NCBI RefSeq assembly: GCF_037080055.1
Contig: NZ_JBAOJI010000008.1
Location: 1 to 64,000, forward strand
Reading direction: 5' to 3'
Origin: Halovenus sp037080055
Lineage (GTDB): Archaea > Halobacteriota > Halobacteria > Halobacteriales > Haloarculaceae
DNA length: 64,000 nt
Below the pieces are notes generated by a model, which worked only from the letters and a program-made list of their open reading frames with translations, was not told the origin of the DNA and did no database searches. Of the stretch, positions 45,961-55,574 are shown one piece after another. Within the stretch, counting starts at the first letter, position 1. Every line of letters starts with the position of its first letter. The position numbers and the translations under genes are program-made.

Positions 45961-48900
45961 TTAGTTCTGCTGTCGCCGGTAGGCGAGCAGCGCAGCACCG
46001 AGCAGTGCGACCAGGGCTGCGGCGATGCCGAAGCCAGGTCCACCGTCGTCGGAGCTGTCGCCGTCGTCTCCATCGCCGTCGCCGCCGTCAGTGACGGTCA
46101 GCGTCTGCGAGATGGAGTCGTCGTCGGAGGCGATCTCCCAGTCGTAGTCACCAGCACTGTCAGGTGCGGATGCACTGAAGCTCTCGGTTGCGGTTTCGCC
46201 CGCGCCGAGGGTGACTTCCGTGCTACCGACTTCCTCACCGTCGAAGGTGAAGGTGATCGTCTGGGTGGCTTCCTGTCCACCGGTGTTTTCGACAGTCACT
46301 TCCGCAGTGATGTCGGCACCAGTTTCGACCTCGCTCGGTCCGCTGTCGAGCGAGAGCTGGAAGTTGGCCTCTTCAGGTGCTTCGACCGTCAGCTGACCAG
46401 ATGCGGTCTGGTCTTCGCTGGCGATCGCGTGCGTGTAGGTTCCTTCAGAGTCCGGAGCGGTAACGTCCTCGAAGGTGACCGTCGTGCTCTCGCCGTTCTC
46501 GAGCGAGACGTTCTGGCTGTCCTGAACCTCGTCGTCGAGGAGGAGTTCGACAGTCTGCTCACCAGCGCTACCGATGTTGGTAACGTCGGCGGTGATCTCC
46601 TCGATCGTTGCGCCCGGCTCGACGGTTGCCGAGACAGGCTGTAGGTTCTCGACGAGGAAGGTCGTACCGACACCAGAGTCTTCCGTCACTTCGACGGTTG
46701 CAGTCTGGGTTGCCGGACCTTCGGAGAACTCGTTGCCATCCTCGTCGAGGATGACAGAGGTGAGTTCAGCTTCCTGGCCGACCTCGAGTTCTTCGTCGAG
46801 GACGACCGTCACGTTAGTGCTTTCGCCCTCGGGGACAGAAGCGTTGCCGAGTGCGTTACCGTCGGCGTCGCGGATCTCAACGACAGCGCTCTCGCTGACG
46901 TTAACCTCTGCGACGTTGATCGTTGCACCAGCAGTCTGCTGGTCCTCGAAGGTGTGTGCGTTGACCTCAGTGATCTCGGAAATCGTACCCGGGAGGCCCC
47001 GTCGCGGAGCGTTCGGGATGAGGTTTCCGGGCAGGCGCGAGCGTCGGATAGTCATCCGGAAGTCAGCGCCTGCGAAGTTCTCGCCTTCAGCAATCTCGTC
47101 GCTGCTGAAGAAGTTCTCACTGAAGCTGATCGCGTTCGGACCGTCTTCGACGTACTCAACGGTGAACTCGTTCGGATAGAAGAACGCCGGGTCCTCGCCA
47201 GACGCGGTCTGCGTCTGTGAGGTCATCGACGTTCCTGCGGCGATGTTCGTCTCACCTTCGATGGTGTAGTTGTCCTGCGCAGGCACGAAGAGGCGTGGGC
47301 CGTCTTCGGTCTCCTGGACATCGTCGAGTTCGACGGTGTCGTTCTGGAGTTCCCAGTTGAGGAACTGCTCGCTGGTTTCACCGAAGAGTCCGTTCTCCGG
47401 GAATTCTGAGGCGTTCGATTCATCGAGACCGGACGATAGCGTGAATGTGGTGTTGAACAGAACTGGTTTCTCGACAGTCGTTGGGATTTCGTCGTCAGCA
47501 GTTCTGGAATCCACATCCTCATTCGGTGCGTAGGAGTCTTCGCTGAATCCTTTCACATCATCGATGTTGTCCTCATCGACCGTGATGGTCAGGAAGTACT
47601 CGTTGAGGTTGGAACGAGCGCCCTCGCGGTCGTTCGTTCCAGCGAGAACGTCCGTGCTTGAGAGGTCAAGCGTGGCCTCGTTACCGAACACGGGGTCCTC
47701 ACTCTCTGGGAGGTTGTTTTCGGCTTCGTCCTCTTCGAGAGCTGCGTCAACGATTTCGCTAACCTGATCCGCACTCTGGTTGGTTGCCAGGTCAACGAAG
47801 TCGCTGTTCTCGAAGGCTTCTGTCACAACGTGGTCCTCATTGCGGTTGAGGAACTCGTCAAGGTCACCGTTATCCTCTGCCTGGTCTGCGAGGAGACCTT
47901 CAAGACCGGTTGCGTTGAACTGCAGGACGAGGATGTCATTCAGCGCGGTGACGCCATTCTGTGGGTTGATCAGATCTTGTTCGATTGCAGCTTCGATGTC
48001 GAAGACATCTGAGTCTTCGGAATCGACGAATTCGATTTCCGAGATTGCCGCTTCGTCTCCCGGAGTCGGAGCGTTCCAGGCACTGAGGTTGCCGGAGGAG
48101 CGCTCTTCGATTCGCACGATGCTGTTGTCAGTCGCGATTGCTTCGTCTTCGGTGTACGCCGTCTCGCCAGGCGAGGCCGTCAGGTCGTAGTTGCCGTCGC
48201 CAATGACGACACGTCGGGAGACGTTATCGTTGGAGCCACCACCAATGCGGGTGTTCTCGTGGGCTTCAGCGTTGACAACCGTCGTCCCGTCCTGTGCGAT
48301 GATACCGTGTTCCTCGTCACCCCAGTCGACGCCGTCGATGCGGTCGTCACCGTCAGCATCGCTGTTCGGGACGGTTGCGTTCGCAATTGCACCGTCGCCG
48401 AGCTGGAAGGTGTTCACGTAGAAGTTAGCAGTGCCGCCAACTTCCTCGGTCTGAACAGTGTAGTTGATTTCGACGTTCTGACCGGCTGCGCGGTCACCGA
48501 AGGTGATCGTTGCCGTATCAGTACCCTCGAGGTTAACCTCGAACTCCATGAGGTCACCGCGAGCGTATGAGTCGTCAGTCTGTCGCGGCTGGACAATTTC
48601 GACGTTCTCGTCAAGCGGCTCGACGACATTGACCGTTTCGGTCAGGACGAATTCGCCGGACTCGACGTGAGCGACAATTGCCTGGTATTCACCAGTGCCG
48701 TCGAGGTCGTCGACGGGGTCGGCGGAGAGGGTAGCCTCTCCGTCACCATTGAGTTCGTCCGTATCAACGTGGATGGTGTTTGCTGCGCTCGGCGAGTCAC
48801 CTGCTTCATAGAACCAGGCCTGAACCTGTCCGCCAGTATCGGTAGAACCGATATCGTCAGCGGACACGTCGATCTGGATGTCGTCTTCAGTCGAGATCTC

Positions 48901-50487
48901 GTCGTCAGTGGAAGCACTGAGATCCAGAGATCGGAGATCGACGTAGAACAGGTTGGTAGCGTCGCCCTGGTCGTGCTGGATGAAGTATTCGCCGTTCGCG
49001 TCAGGCAGTTCACCCGTATCGATAGTCTGCGCGTCACCAGGTGCAGTACCGACTGGGTTGACATCGTCTACTTCGTTGCCAAGGACCAGCTCGCCAGCAT
49101 CATTCGTATCAGCAGTGTAGACGCTGAAGCTGTCACCGGTGCTGCTGCCTAGAACTGTGATGTCCGTACCAGCAAATGCATTGACACCCTGCGTGTCAAT
49201 GTTAGCATCATCAGGAGCGGTGAGAGTAGGTGAAGCTTGAGCGACACTGAGCGCGGCAGGGAACTCCGTGTCTATCGAACTCGATGGCGATCCATCGTCG
49301 TAAGTGAAGTCCCGGTAGTCAAGCGTGAGCTCGCCGGTGTCGACGAGACGGTACGAATCTTCGTCGTCCTCACCGTTGGTCTCAACTGCGTGGTCAAGGA
49401 CTGAAGAACCGTCGATGTCAACGCCTTCGATCGGTTCCTCAACCTCGAAGCTGATTTCGCCGTCAGTAAGGGCGAGATTGGCAGTCGAACCAGAGCCACC
49501 GAATTCGTCAGCATTGTCGAGCGAGTACTCGATTACCACTGTGCTCGATGTGTTCGTGACAGAGACATCACTGGCCCCTGCGACCGTATTCTCGAATATC
49601 GTTTCGATAGAGCCCGTTTCGACATTGAGATCAAGGCCAGCATCGACGCTGTCACTGAAGTCGAGAATAATTTCGTCAGTCCCGTCGCCGGTGCTTGGGA
49701 CGGAATCAAGCTCGACGGTATGGTCGACGGACACATTGGGCGTGGATCCAGCCTCATTGAATGGACCGAGTCCGTACGGGATCCCGAGATTGCTCTCAGT
49801 GCTATCAGCAAAGTTCACTCCAGCAGCGCCCCGTGCGTTACCGGAAGCACGATCGACCGGAGTGGTGTATGCAGTCTGGTCTCCAGTAGGGGTGTCAACA
49901 GTCAGCCCGGTGGCGCCAAGCTCAACACCATCGTCGACAATGTCGTAGCTTGCCGTATCGGTAGTGAAGGCACTACTTTCCGGACTGTTACCGTCCTCCT
50001 CGTGAAGTCCGAGGGCCAGATTGTACGAGCCAGCGCCTGGGTTCGTAACGCCGTCAATGACGACCCCGAGGTTGTTCGTATCATCGGCGAGAGTATCTTC
50101 GCTTATGTTGATAACGAGAGTCTCGCTGTTCAGCTCGAACGTGCCTGCGACATCCTTGTCGTTACCGTCTTCTTCGACAAGAACATCACTAGCTGAGATG
50201 CTGCCTGGGCTAGCGGCTGTGTTGTCAAAGTCGACCGAGATGTATGCGGCGGTGTCGGAACTAGAGCTTTGGCCGCCCAAACTCGATGCATTAATTGTAT
50301 ACTGTGCGTCTGTACCTGCGGTGGTGTCGTCGAGGTTTACGCTCGTAGTTGCGTCAGTGAGCGAATCCTCATTGAGCGCTGCGACGCCACCAACGAATGT
50401 GGCGGACATCGCAACCATCGACAACACCATCACGGCGGCCAGGAAGACCGCGCGTGATTTTTCGCGTATATCTGAGTTGTCTGTCAT
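45961..50487 (-). CDS. S-layer glycoprotein with PGF-CTERM tail
   Basis: This 1,508-residue protein starts with a surface-glycoprotein signal peptide (EKSRAVFLAAVMVLSMVAMSATF... cleaving after GVAA). The long body is very acidic, rich in Asp, Glu, Ser and Thr, with many N-x-S/T sites for N-glycosylation. Two CARDB-like domains lie near residues 1290-1480 (one starts VSATVEPGATIEEITADVTN). It ends with an Asp-rich linker, PGFGIAAALVALLGAALLAY and RRQQN: the PGF motif, membrane segment and basic tail recognised by archaeosortase A. It should form or join the cell-wall S-layer. It is far longer than most haloarchaeal S-layer proteins of about 850-900 residues. Confidence 0.92.
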   Translation of the reverse strand: MTDNSDIREKSRAVFLAAVMVLSMVAMSATFVGGVAALNEDSLTDATTSVNLDDTTAGTDAQYTINASSLGGQSSSSDTAAYISVDFDNTAASPGSISASDVLVEEDGNDKDVAGTFELNSETLVINISEDTLADDTNNLGVVIDGVTNPGAGSYNLALGLHEEDGNSPESSAFTTDTASYDIVDDGVELGATGLTVDTPTGDQTAYTTPVDRASGNARGAAGVNFADSTESNLGIPYGLGPFNEAGSTPNVSVDHTVELDSVPSTGDGTDEIILDFSDSVDAGLDLNVETGSIETIFENTVAGASDVSVTNTSSTVVIEYSLDNADEFGGSGSTANLALTDGEISFEVEEPIEGVDIDGSSVLDHAVETNGEDDEDSYRLVDTGELTLDYRDFTYDDGSPSSSIDTEFPAALSVAQASPTLTAPDDANIDTQGVNAFAGTDITVLGSSTGDSFSVYTADTNDAGELVLGNEVDDVNPVGTAPGDAQTIDTGELPDANGEYFIQHDQGDATNLFYVDLRSLDLSASTDDEISTEDDIQIDVSADDIGSTDTGGQVQAWFYEAGDSPSAANTIHVDTDELNGDGEATLSADPVDDLDGTGEYQAIVAHVESGEFVLTETVNVVEPLDENVEIVQPRQTDDSYARGDLMEFEVNLEGTDTATITFGDRAAGQNVEINYTVQTEEVGGTANFYVNTFQLGDGAIANATVPNSDADGDDRIDGVDWGDEEHGIIAQDGTTVVNAEAHENTRIGGGSNDNVSRRVVIGDGNYDLTASPGETAYTEDEAIATDNSIVRIEERSSGNLSAWNAPTPGDEAAISEIEFVDSEDSDVFDIEAAIEQDLINPQNGVTALNDILVLQFNATGLEGLLADQAEDNGDLDEFLNRNEDHVVTEAFENSDFVDLATNQSADQVSEIVDAALEEDEAENNLPESEDPVFGNEATLDLSSTDVLAGTNDREGARSNLNEYFLTITVDEDNIDDVKGFSEDSYAPNEDVDSRTADDEIPTTVEKPVLFNTTFTLSSGLDESNASEFPENGLFGETSEQFLNWELQNDTVELDDVQETEDGPRLFVPAQDNYTIEGETNIAAGTSMTSQTQTASGEDPAFFYPNEFTVEYVEDGPNAISFSENFFSSDEIAEGENFAGADFRMTIRRSRLPGNLIPNAPRRGLPGTISEITEVNAHTFEDQQTAGATINVAEVNVSESAVVEIRDADGNALGNASVPEGESTNVTVVLDEELEVGQEAELTSVILDEDGNEFSEGPATQTATVEVTEDSGVGTTFLVENLQPVSATVEPGATIEEITADVTNIGSAGEQTVELLLDDEVQDSQNVSLENGESTTVTFEDVTAPDSEGTYTHAIASEDQTASGQLTVEAPEEANFQLSLDSGPSEVETGADITAEVTVENTGGQEATQTITFTFDGEEVGSTEVTLGAGETATESFSASAPDSAGDYDWEIASDDDSISQTLTVTDGGDGDGDDGDSSDDGGPGFGIAAALVALLGAALLAYRRQQN

Positions 50488-51283
50488 GTTTGATGTTTAG
50501 TTGTGTTAGCCGCGGCGACGGCAGCTTTCGACCGGCACTCGTCATCGCCAACCTGCTGACCTGCAACCGAAGCCGGTTTACTCACTACTGTCACCATGGG
50601 CAGGGGCACAGAGTCTCATTCCAGTGGAGGTTATAAATGCTTTGTGTTCATCAGAGAGGTTCGAGACAGTTTGACACACCACAAATACTGCTGTTTTGAG
50701 TCCCCTGCGGCAAGATCTGTCGAAATCGCTCGTAAAATCCAGCAATGTCTGACGGCCGTCTGACATACTAGCGAGACGACGACTCAGATCATCGACGCCA
50801 CCCAGACAAAAACGCATCGAATTCTCGATCACGAAATCAGAAAACTGCCGAAATGACTCGACAGCAGCCGTCTGAGTGATTTTTCTGTCGACAGATTGTA
50901 GATAAAATTGTTCCCGATCCAATCGATGGGAGTGAGAACAAATAACAAGACACAACCAGAGAACGACCGGCAACTGATCGGAAATAGATCGTCAGTAATC
51001 GGAATTTCAGTCTCACGCGCGGACTGTTCGCTCCCGTGTGCACGCGAAGACTTGATTTGGGATCCCACTTGCTGGTGGTCAGTATTCCCGGCGAGGAGAT
51101 CGACCGCTTCGAGAAGCGAGACCAGAGAAGAACGAGCGCCGACAGAGCCGTAAGAACTTCCAACAAGCCTGCGAGGATGTGCCCTCTGTCCCGATCCATA
51201 GCCAACGGCCAGCACCGCGGGGCAAAACGATTCGGGTCGGTTACGGTCGAACGTTTCAAGTTCCGTCAGCGAGCACGGAAACT
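50488..51283. promoter_or_regulatory. long intergenic region with the S-layer promoter
   Basis: About 800 bases lie between the divergent S-layer and TrkA-C genes. On the minus strand a TTTATAA box (50631-50637) would start S-layer transcription near 50606, giving a leader of about 120 bases. ORFs read here on both strands have poor codon use and no motif, so I treat them as noise. Nothing else convincing is seen between 50640 and 51283. Confidence 0.5.
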
Positions 51284-52510
51284 ATGGTTTCGGGACTCGC
51301 CGTCGAAGTCGGGTTCGGTCTCTATTTGGGGATCCTCGCCGGGATTTTCCCGGCGCTCGTTTCGTTCGCACTTGGGTTTGGATTCAAGTATCTCACCGGT
51401 GTGAGCATTCCGGGCCTCGGTGTCGTCGTCTTGGCGGGGGGGCTGGCCGGCATCTCCGGCGGGTTGCTTGGGCTGCTCGAGGAGAACGTCGCACAGAGCA
51501 CCGCGGGGGTCGCCGCAATTTTGGTCGTGTTGATGCTCTCGCTGTGGGCCCACGCACAGGGTGACAAACTCGGAGCGAGCGTTCCTCGCCAACTCACGCT
51601 GTCTCGGCTTCGCAGTGCGGATTTCTCGACGGAGTTTCTCGAACGGGTCGATACCTACGGGCAGATTAAGATCGAACCCCTGACCGTCGAGGATATCGAG
51701 GGGTATCCGCCCCTGTCCGAGGAGACACGCCAGGCGATCCAGGCGAGCACGTGGAAGTTCCCCGTCGGGTTGTCAGTCGCGGAACTGGAGACGAAGGTGG
51801 CCGAGAAACTGACCGACGCGTACTCGCTGGCGGACGTAACTGTCTCGATCGATTCGGAAGGGTTGGCAGAGATCACGGCTGCGCCCGAAACGGCGGGACT
51901 CTCTCGACGGATCCCCACCGGAAAGCGGGCGGTTTCGATCCGGACACTGCTCCCGACTGGGCTGGCGATCGGTGATCAGGTGACACTCGCGTTGTCGAAC
52001 GGGACCGTCAGCGGAACTGTCGTCAGTGCCAAAACGGATGGGCTGGCCCCGACGAGCGAGACGAAACAGTCCACAGCGGTAGAAACCGATGGCGGGACGG
52101 ACGAGGAGGTTGCCGAACGACCGCCCCAGGCCCCGACGACAACCGGTGGGCATGGCTCGGTGACGGTTGCACTCCCACCGGAGGAGGCGCGGCGGGTCGT
52201 CCGGGAGGACGTGGCGAAACTGACGGTCAACTCTCGTGGGACAAACAGAGAATACGAGGCTCTCGACGTGCTGGAACGGGAGGACAACCAGTTTCAGGTC
52301 GTGACAATCTCACCCGGGAGTCCGTTCGATGAGATCGCACTGGAAGACGCGAAGTTCCGGGAGAAGTTCGGGGTCGCCGTGCTCGCGGTCCGTCGCAGCA
52401 CCGAGCGACTGGTCGCGCCGCCGCGGTCGATACGACTCGCTGCCGGCGACGAATTAGTCATTACGGGAACTGCGACTGCAATCGAGTCGTTCCGGGAGGC
52501 GGCAGAATGA
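51284..52510 (+). CDS. membrane protein with TrkA-C-like domain, first of a pair
   Basis: This 408-residue protein has three or four hydrophobic segments in residues 1-95 (GLYLGILAGIFPALVSFALG, then VVVLAGGLAGISGGLLGLL). The cytoplasmic remainder holds an alpha/beta region (about 115-270) and a C-terminal TrkA-C (RCK_C)-like region (about 330-408) with APPRSIRLAAGDELVITGT. Such domains bind ligands that gate K+ transport. No pore signature TVGYGD is present. ATG 51284 is chosen because upstream in-frame codons look non-coding. Its stop overlaps its paralogue by ATGA. Confidence 0.75.
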   Translation: MVSGLAVEVGFGLYLGILAGIFPALVSFALGFGFKYLTGVSIPGLGVVVLAGGLAGISGGLLGLLEENVAQSTAGVAAILVVLMLSLWAHAQGDKLGASVPRQLTLSRLRSADFSTEFLERVDTYGQIKIEPLTVEDIEGYPPLSEETRQAIQASTWKFPVGLSVAELETKVAEKLTDAYSLADVTVSIDSEGLAEITAAPETAGLSRRIPTGKRAVSIRTLLPTGLAIGDQVTLALSNGTVSGTVVSAKTDGLAPTSETKQSTAVETDGGTDEEVAERPPQAPTTTGGHGSVTVALPPEEARRVVREDVAKLTVNSRGTNREYEALDVLEREDNQFQVVTISPGSPFDEIALEDAKFREKFGVAVLAVRRSTERLVAPPRSIRLAAGDELVITGTATAIESFREAAE

Positions 52511-53733
52511 TCACACTGATCGGGAGTGGACTTCCGGAGCGACTCGGGGAACTCGCGGTCATCCGGGTCGGCTCCCAGTTCGTGGGGCTGGCGCTTCTGT
52601 CGGCCGGGATCGCAGCCCTCTCGGCGTTTCTGTTCCGGTGGCGGACCGGCAATCAGTTACCCGACGGGGCGGCACTGTTGCTCGGACTCGGCTCCGTTGC
52701 AATCTATCTCAACGGCCGGATCGCACTCGTCCAGTTTCTCGGCGGCGGCGAGGAAATCCTGAATCCCGTCGTCGTCGGGTTCAACCTCGTGATCCTCGTC
52801 GCTAGCGCGATCACGGCACTCGGCGGCTGGCAACTCGGCGACCGGTACGGCAGATCGAGACGACTCCGACACAGTCTCAATCCACGGATCAGCCCGTTCG
52901 TTCGAGCCACCGGCCGGTTTATCGTGCTCGAACTGCCCGAAGAAATCGAGGACATCGACGGGTACGACCCCGTATCGACGGCGACCAAGACCGATCTCGC
53001 CGGGAAGACGTACACCTTCTCTCGCGGGCTGACTGTCGAGGAACTCCGCGAGGCGCTGCGGACGAAACTCAGGAAAGAGTACGGTGTTGCACACGTCGAC
53101 GTCGAACTGACCGTCGAGGGAGAGGTGACCTTCCTCGCCGTCGGTGGCCGGGAGGCAGGGATCGGACCAACGCTCCCGCCGAGCGCAGCGGCGACGGCAA
53201 TCGTGGCCGATCCTGCCCTGACTGCCAGCCCCGGTGATACCGTCCAGATCTGGCGTGGCGAGAAACGAGTCGGCACGGCGGAGTTGCGCGCAGCGACAGA
53301 CACCACAGCGACGGTCAGCGCGAGGGAGGGAATCATCACGACCCTCGATCCCGAAACAGAGTATCGATTGATGACACTGCCCGTCGACGAGCGGGCCGAC
53401 CGGCTGTTTGCGAGCATGCTTCGACAGGCCGACGAGACGATGAGTTCTTTCACCGTTACGGAGGATGCAACCCTTGCGGGGAAATCGATTGGATCACTCG
53501 GACTCACCGTCATCGCGGTCGAGCGAGCGGACGGCGAAACGGAAACGATTCCCCAGCGCAGTCGAGCAATCGAGGCGGGCGAACGGCTGTACGTGATCGG
53601 TCATCCGAGGCAGTTACGCCGCGTCGAAGCGTCGGCAACGGGGCCGGAGCCGTACGAGCCGCCGGCAGAAGATGAGACCGCGGAACTCGCCTCGAAGCGG
53701 TCCGGACTGCGGTTCTGGAAGTTGCGACGGTAG
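52507..53733 (+). CDS. membrane protein with TrkA-C-like domain, second of a pair
   Basis: This 408-residue protein has the same plan as its neighbour: membrane segments in residues 20-105, then a soluble part sharing EIEDIDGYDPVS with the first protein's VEDIEGYPPLS, and a C-terminal TrkA-C-like region (about 320-385, IEAGERLYVIGHPRQL). The tail is Lys/Arg-rich. The two were probably duplicated and may form a hetero-oligomer. No channel pore or transporter gene is adjacent. Function unknown, perhaps regulation of an ion transporter. Confidence 0.75.
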   Translation: MITLIGSGLPERLGELAVIRVGSQFVGLALLSAGIAALSAFLFRWRTGNQLPDGAALLLGLGSVAIYLNGRIALVQFLGGGEEILNPVVVGFNLVILVASAITALGGWQLGDRYGRSRRLRHSLNPRISPFVRATGRFIVLELPEEIEDIDGYDPVSTATKTDLAGKTYTFSRGLTVEELREALRTKLRKEYGVAHVDVELTVEGEVTFLAVGGREAGIGPTLPPSAAATAIVADPALTASPGDTVQIWRGEKRVGTAELRAATDTTATVSAREGIITTLDPETEYRLMTLPVDERADRLFASMLRQADETMSSFTVTEDATLAGKSIGSLGLTVIAVERADGETETIPQRSRAIEAGERLYVIGHPRQLRRVEASATGPEPYEPPAEDETAELASKRSGLRFWKLRR

Positions 53734-53735
53734 CG

Positions 53736-54410
53736 TTACTCGGCGCAGAGGTCGACGAAGTTGCGGAGGATCGTCAGCCCCGTCTCGCCGGATTTCTCGG
53801 GGTGGAACTGCGTGCCGAAGACGTTGCCTTCCTCGTTCGCGACGATGCTCGCGAAGTCGGTGCCGTACTCCGTCGTGGCGACAACGGCGTCGGAATCGGC
53901 CGGTTGTGCGTAATAGGAGTGAACAAAGTAGGCGTACTCGCCGTCGACGTTTCGGTCCGAGTCGCTGCCTGCCGGACCAGTCACGAGCGGGTGCTCGCGC
54001 TCGACCGAGAGATTGTTCCAGCCCATCTGTGGGACCTTGACAGTGTCGGGAAAGCGAACGTTCTTGCCCGGGATGAGATCGAGTCCTTCGACCTCGCCTT
54101 CGCCCTCGTGGTCGGCCTCCTCGCTGGTCGTCAGGAGCATCTGCATCCCCAGACAGATCCCGAACAGCGGGGTGCCAGCCTCGGCTTCCTCGACGAGCAG
54201 TTCGCGGAACGGACCGGCGTTATCCATCCCTTCGCTGAACGCGCCGACGCCGGGCAGGACGATTCCGTCCGCGTCGGCGATTGCACCGGGGTCGTCGGTC
54301 ACGTCGACGGCTGCACCCGCCCGTTCGAGTCCGCGGGTAACGCTTCGCAGGTTTCCGAGGCCGTAATCGACGACGGCCACCTCCGCCACAGTCTGTTGCT
54401 GGCCACTCAT
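53736..54410 (-). CDS. hisH: imidazole glycerol phosphate synthase, glutaminase subunit
   Basis: This 224-residue class I glutaminase has VAVVDYGLGNLRSVTRGLE, the nucleophile in FGICLGMQMLL and HPEKSGETGLTILRNF. It feeds ammonia to HisF in histidine synthesis. HisF is not nearby, as is usual in haloarchaea whose his genes are scattered. ATG 54410 is the correct start; the ORF upstream of it is spurious. It is convergent with the TrkA-C gene. Confidence 0.95.
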   Translation of the reverse strand: MSGQQQTVAEVAVVDYGLGNLRSVTRGLERAGAAVDVTDDPGAIADADGIVLPGVGAFSEGMDNAGPFRELLVEEAEAGTPLFGICLGMQMLLTTSEEADHEGEGEVEGLDLIPGKNVRFPDTVKVPQMGWNNLSVEREHPLVTGPAGSDSDRNVDGEYAYFVHSYYAQPADSDAVVATTEYGTDFASIVANEEGNVFGTQFHPEKSGETGLTILRNFVDLCAE

Positions 54411-54471
54411 GTCCCCGCGTACGATGTCCCCCAGTAAGTGGGTTCGCTTTCCGGTTGTCTGCGTTCGGCGT

Positions 54472-55077
54472 TCAGAACTCCCCGAACGTCGACTGACCGC
54501 CATCGCCCGCATACTCGACGGCAGTCTGCAGCGCAGCGTCGAAGGCGTCCTGCTGGCTGGGGTCGTACAGCGTCGCGGCCGGATGGACACAGAGAAGCAC
54601 TTGCCACGTCGACTCATCAACCGTCAGATCGTCGATATCACCGGCCTCGCTCGTGACGGCGACCGAGCGATCCAACAGCAGTTCGGCGGGAACTTTCCCG
54701 AGCGTGATGACGAGTTCGGGATCGACGGCCGCGATTTCGCGGTCGAGATAGCCCCGGCAGTTGGCCCGTTCGTCGGTGGTCGGATCGCGATTCTCTGGCG
54801 GTCGACAGCGAACACAGTTGGTGATCCGCACATCCTGTCGAGCGAGGCCGACATCGCGCAATCCCTCGTCGAGGACGTCGCCGCTGCGGCCGACGAAGGG
54901 TTCGCCCTGTTCGTCCTCGTTGGCACCCGGGGCCTCGCCGACGAACAGCAGGTCGGCATCCGTCGGTCCCACGCCGTTGACCATCCGACTCCGTGACTCG
55001 ACGAGCGCGGGACAGCGCTCACACCCGGTGACGGCTGTCGCCGACTCGTCCCAGCACTCGGAACCGTCGTCAGTCAT
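54472..55077 (-). CDS. uracil-DNA glycosylase, family 4
   Basis: This 201-residue protein has the family signature LLFVGEAPGANEDEQGEPFV, the 4Fe-4S cysteines (GCERCP and NCVRCRPP), and CVHPAA for the second catalytic motif. The enzyme removes uracil from DNA, mainly after cytosine deamination. The start ATG at 55077 is chosen because residues upstream look non-coding. It follows its own promoter and is followed 61 bases later by hisH on the same strand. Confidence 0.92.
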   Translation of the reverse strand: MTDDGSECWDESATAVTGCERCPALVESRSRMVNGVGPTDADLLFVGEAPGANEDEQGEPFVGRSGDVLDEGLRDVGLARQDVRITNCVRCRPPENRDPTTDERANCRGYLDREIAAVDPELVITLGKVPAELLLDRSVAVTSEAGDIDDLTVDESTWQVLLCVHPAATLYDPSQQDAFDAALQTAVEYAGDGGQSTFGEF

Positions 55078-55380
55078 ACCTGGGTCAACGCCCCCGGCGG
55101 TATTAGTAGCTCCCATCCCGGGCCTGGAACCAGAATTACGAACACCAGACCGGCCACAATTCGACTGTCCAATCCAGACCCACAGAGATACAAAATATTC
55201 GAAAACCGCTTTCAGTGAATACTATAAAAATATATTCAACTTGATCTGGAATATAAGTCTTATATCTTCAAAATAGAGAGATGGATTAGAGAAATATAGA
55301 TGTTTGTAAACAGAAGTAGCTAATATTGCAAATCTTGCTCGCACCAGAGTACTATACTATCCTGCTTCCAGAGTGGGCAT
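55078..55380. promoter_or_regulatory. AT-rich region with the urease promoter
   Basis: About 300 bases, AT-rich between 55190 and 55330, separate the glycosylase and urease genes. TATA-like ACTATACTAT at 55351-55360 lies about 26 bases before the ATG at 55381, fitting a leaderless start. A second AT-rich box, ACTATAAAAATAT, lies at 55219-55231. No nickel-responsive operator is evident. Confidence 0.5.
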
Positions 55381-55539
55381 ATGCTCGAAACAGCACTGCA
55401 CATCGGTATCGACCATCCAGACTTCCTGTGGATCGCTATCCCCTCGTTTCTCACGTTCGTCACCGGGCTACTGCTCGGGACTCGCTCGGAAAAGATTCGT
55501 GCGCGAATGGGCAGTGAATCAGCCGAATCGGCGAACTGA
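55381..55539 (+). CDS. 52-residue single-pass membrane protein heading the urease operon
   Basis: The small protein begins MLETALHIGIDHPDFLWI and has one hydrophobic span (IAIPSFLTFVTGLLLG, about residues 18-34), followed by a basic then acidic C-terminus. It is 36 bases upstream of ureB on the same strand and shares its promoter. Codon use and the AT-to-GC switch at its start support expression. Function unknown; a link to urea or nickel handling is only inferred from position. Confidence 0.6.
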   Translation: MLETALHIGIDHPDFLWIAIPSFLTFVTGLLLGTRSEKIRARMGSESAESAN

Positions 55540-55561
55540 GACGATGAGTGAACAGTACAGC

Positions 55562-55574
55562 GGAGGTGAGATCG
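55562..55574 (+). promoter_or_regulatory. ureB: strong Shine-Dalgarno deciding the ureB start
   Basis: GGAGGTGAG at 55561-55569, complementary to the 16S rRNA 3' end, lies five bases before GTG 55575. This supports GTG 55575 rather than GTG 55548 as the ureB start. A 12-codon ORF (ATG 55544 to TGA 55582) overlaps this start and may couple translation. Confidence 0.65.

Noticed and set aside
50829..51215. minus-strand ORF upstream of the S-layer gene
   Set aside because: No motif, poor codon use, and a composition unlike neighbouring proteins.
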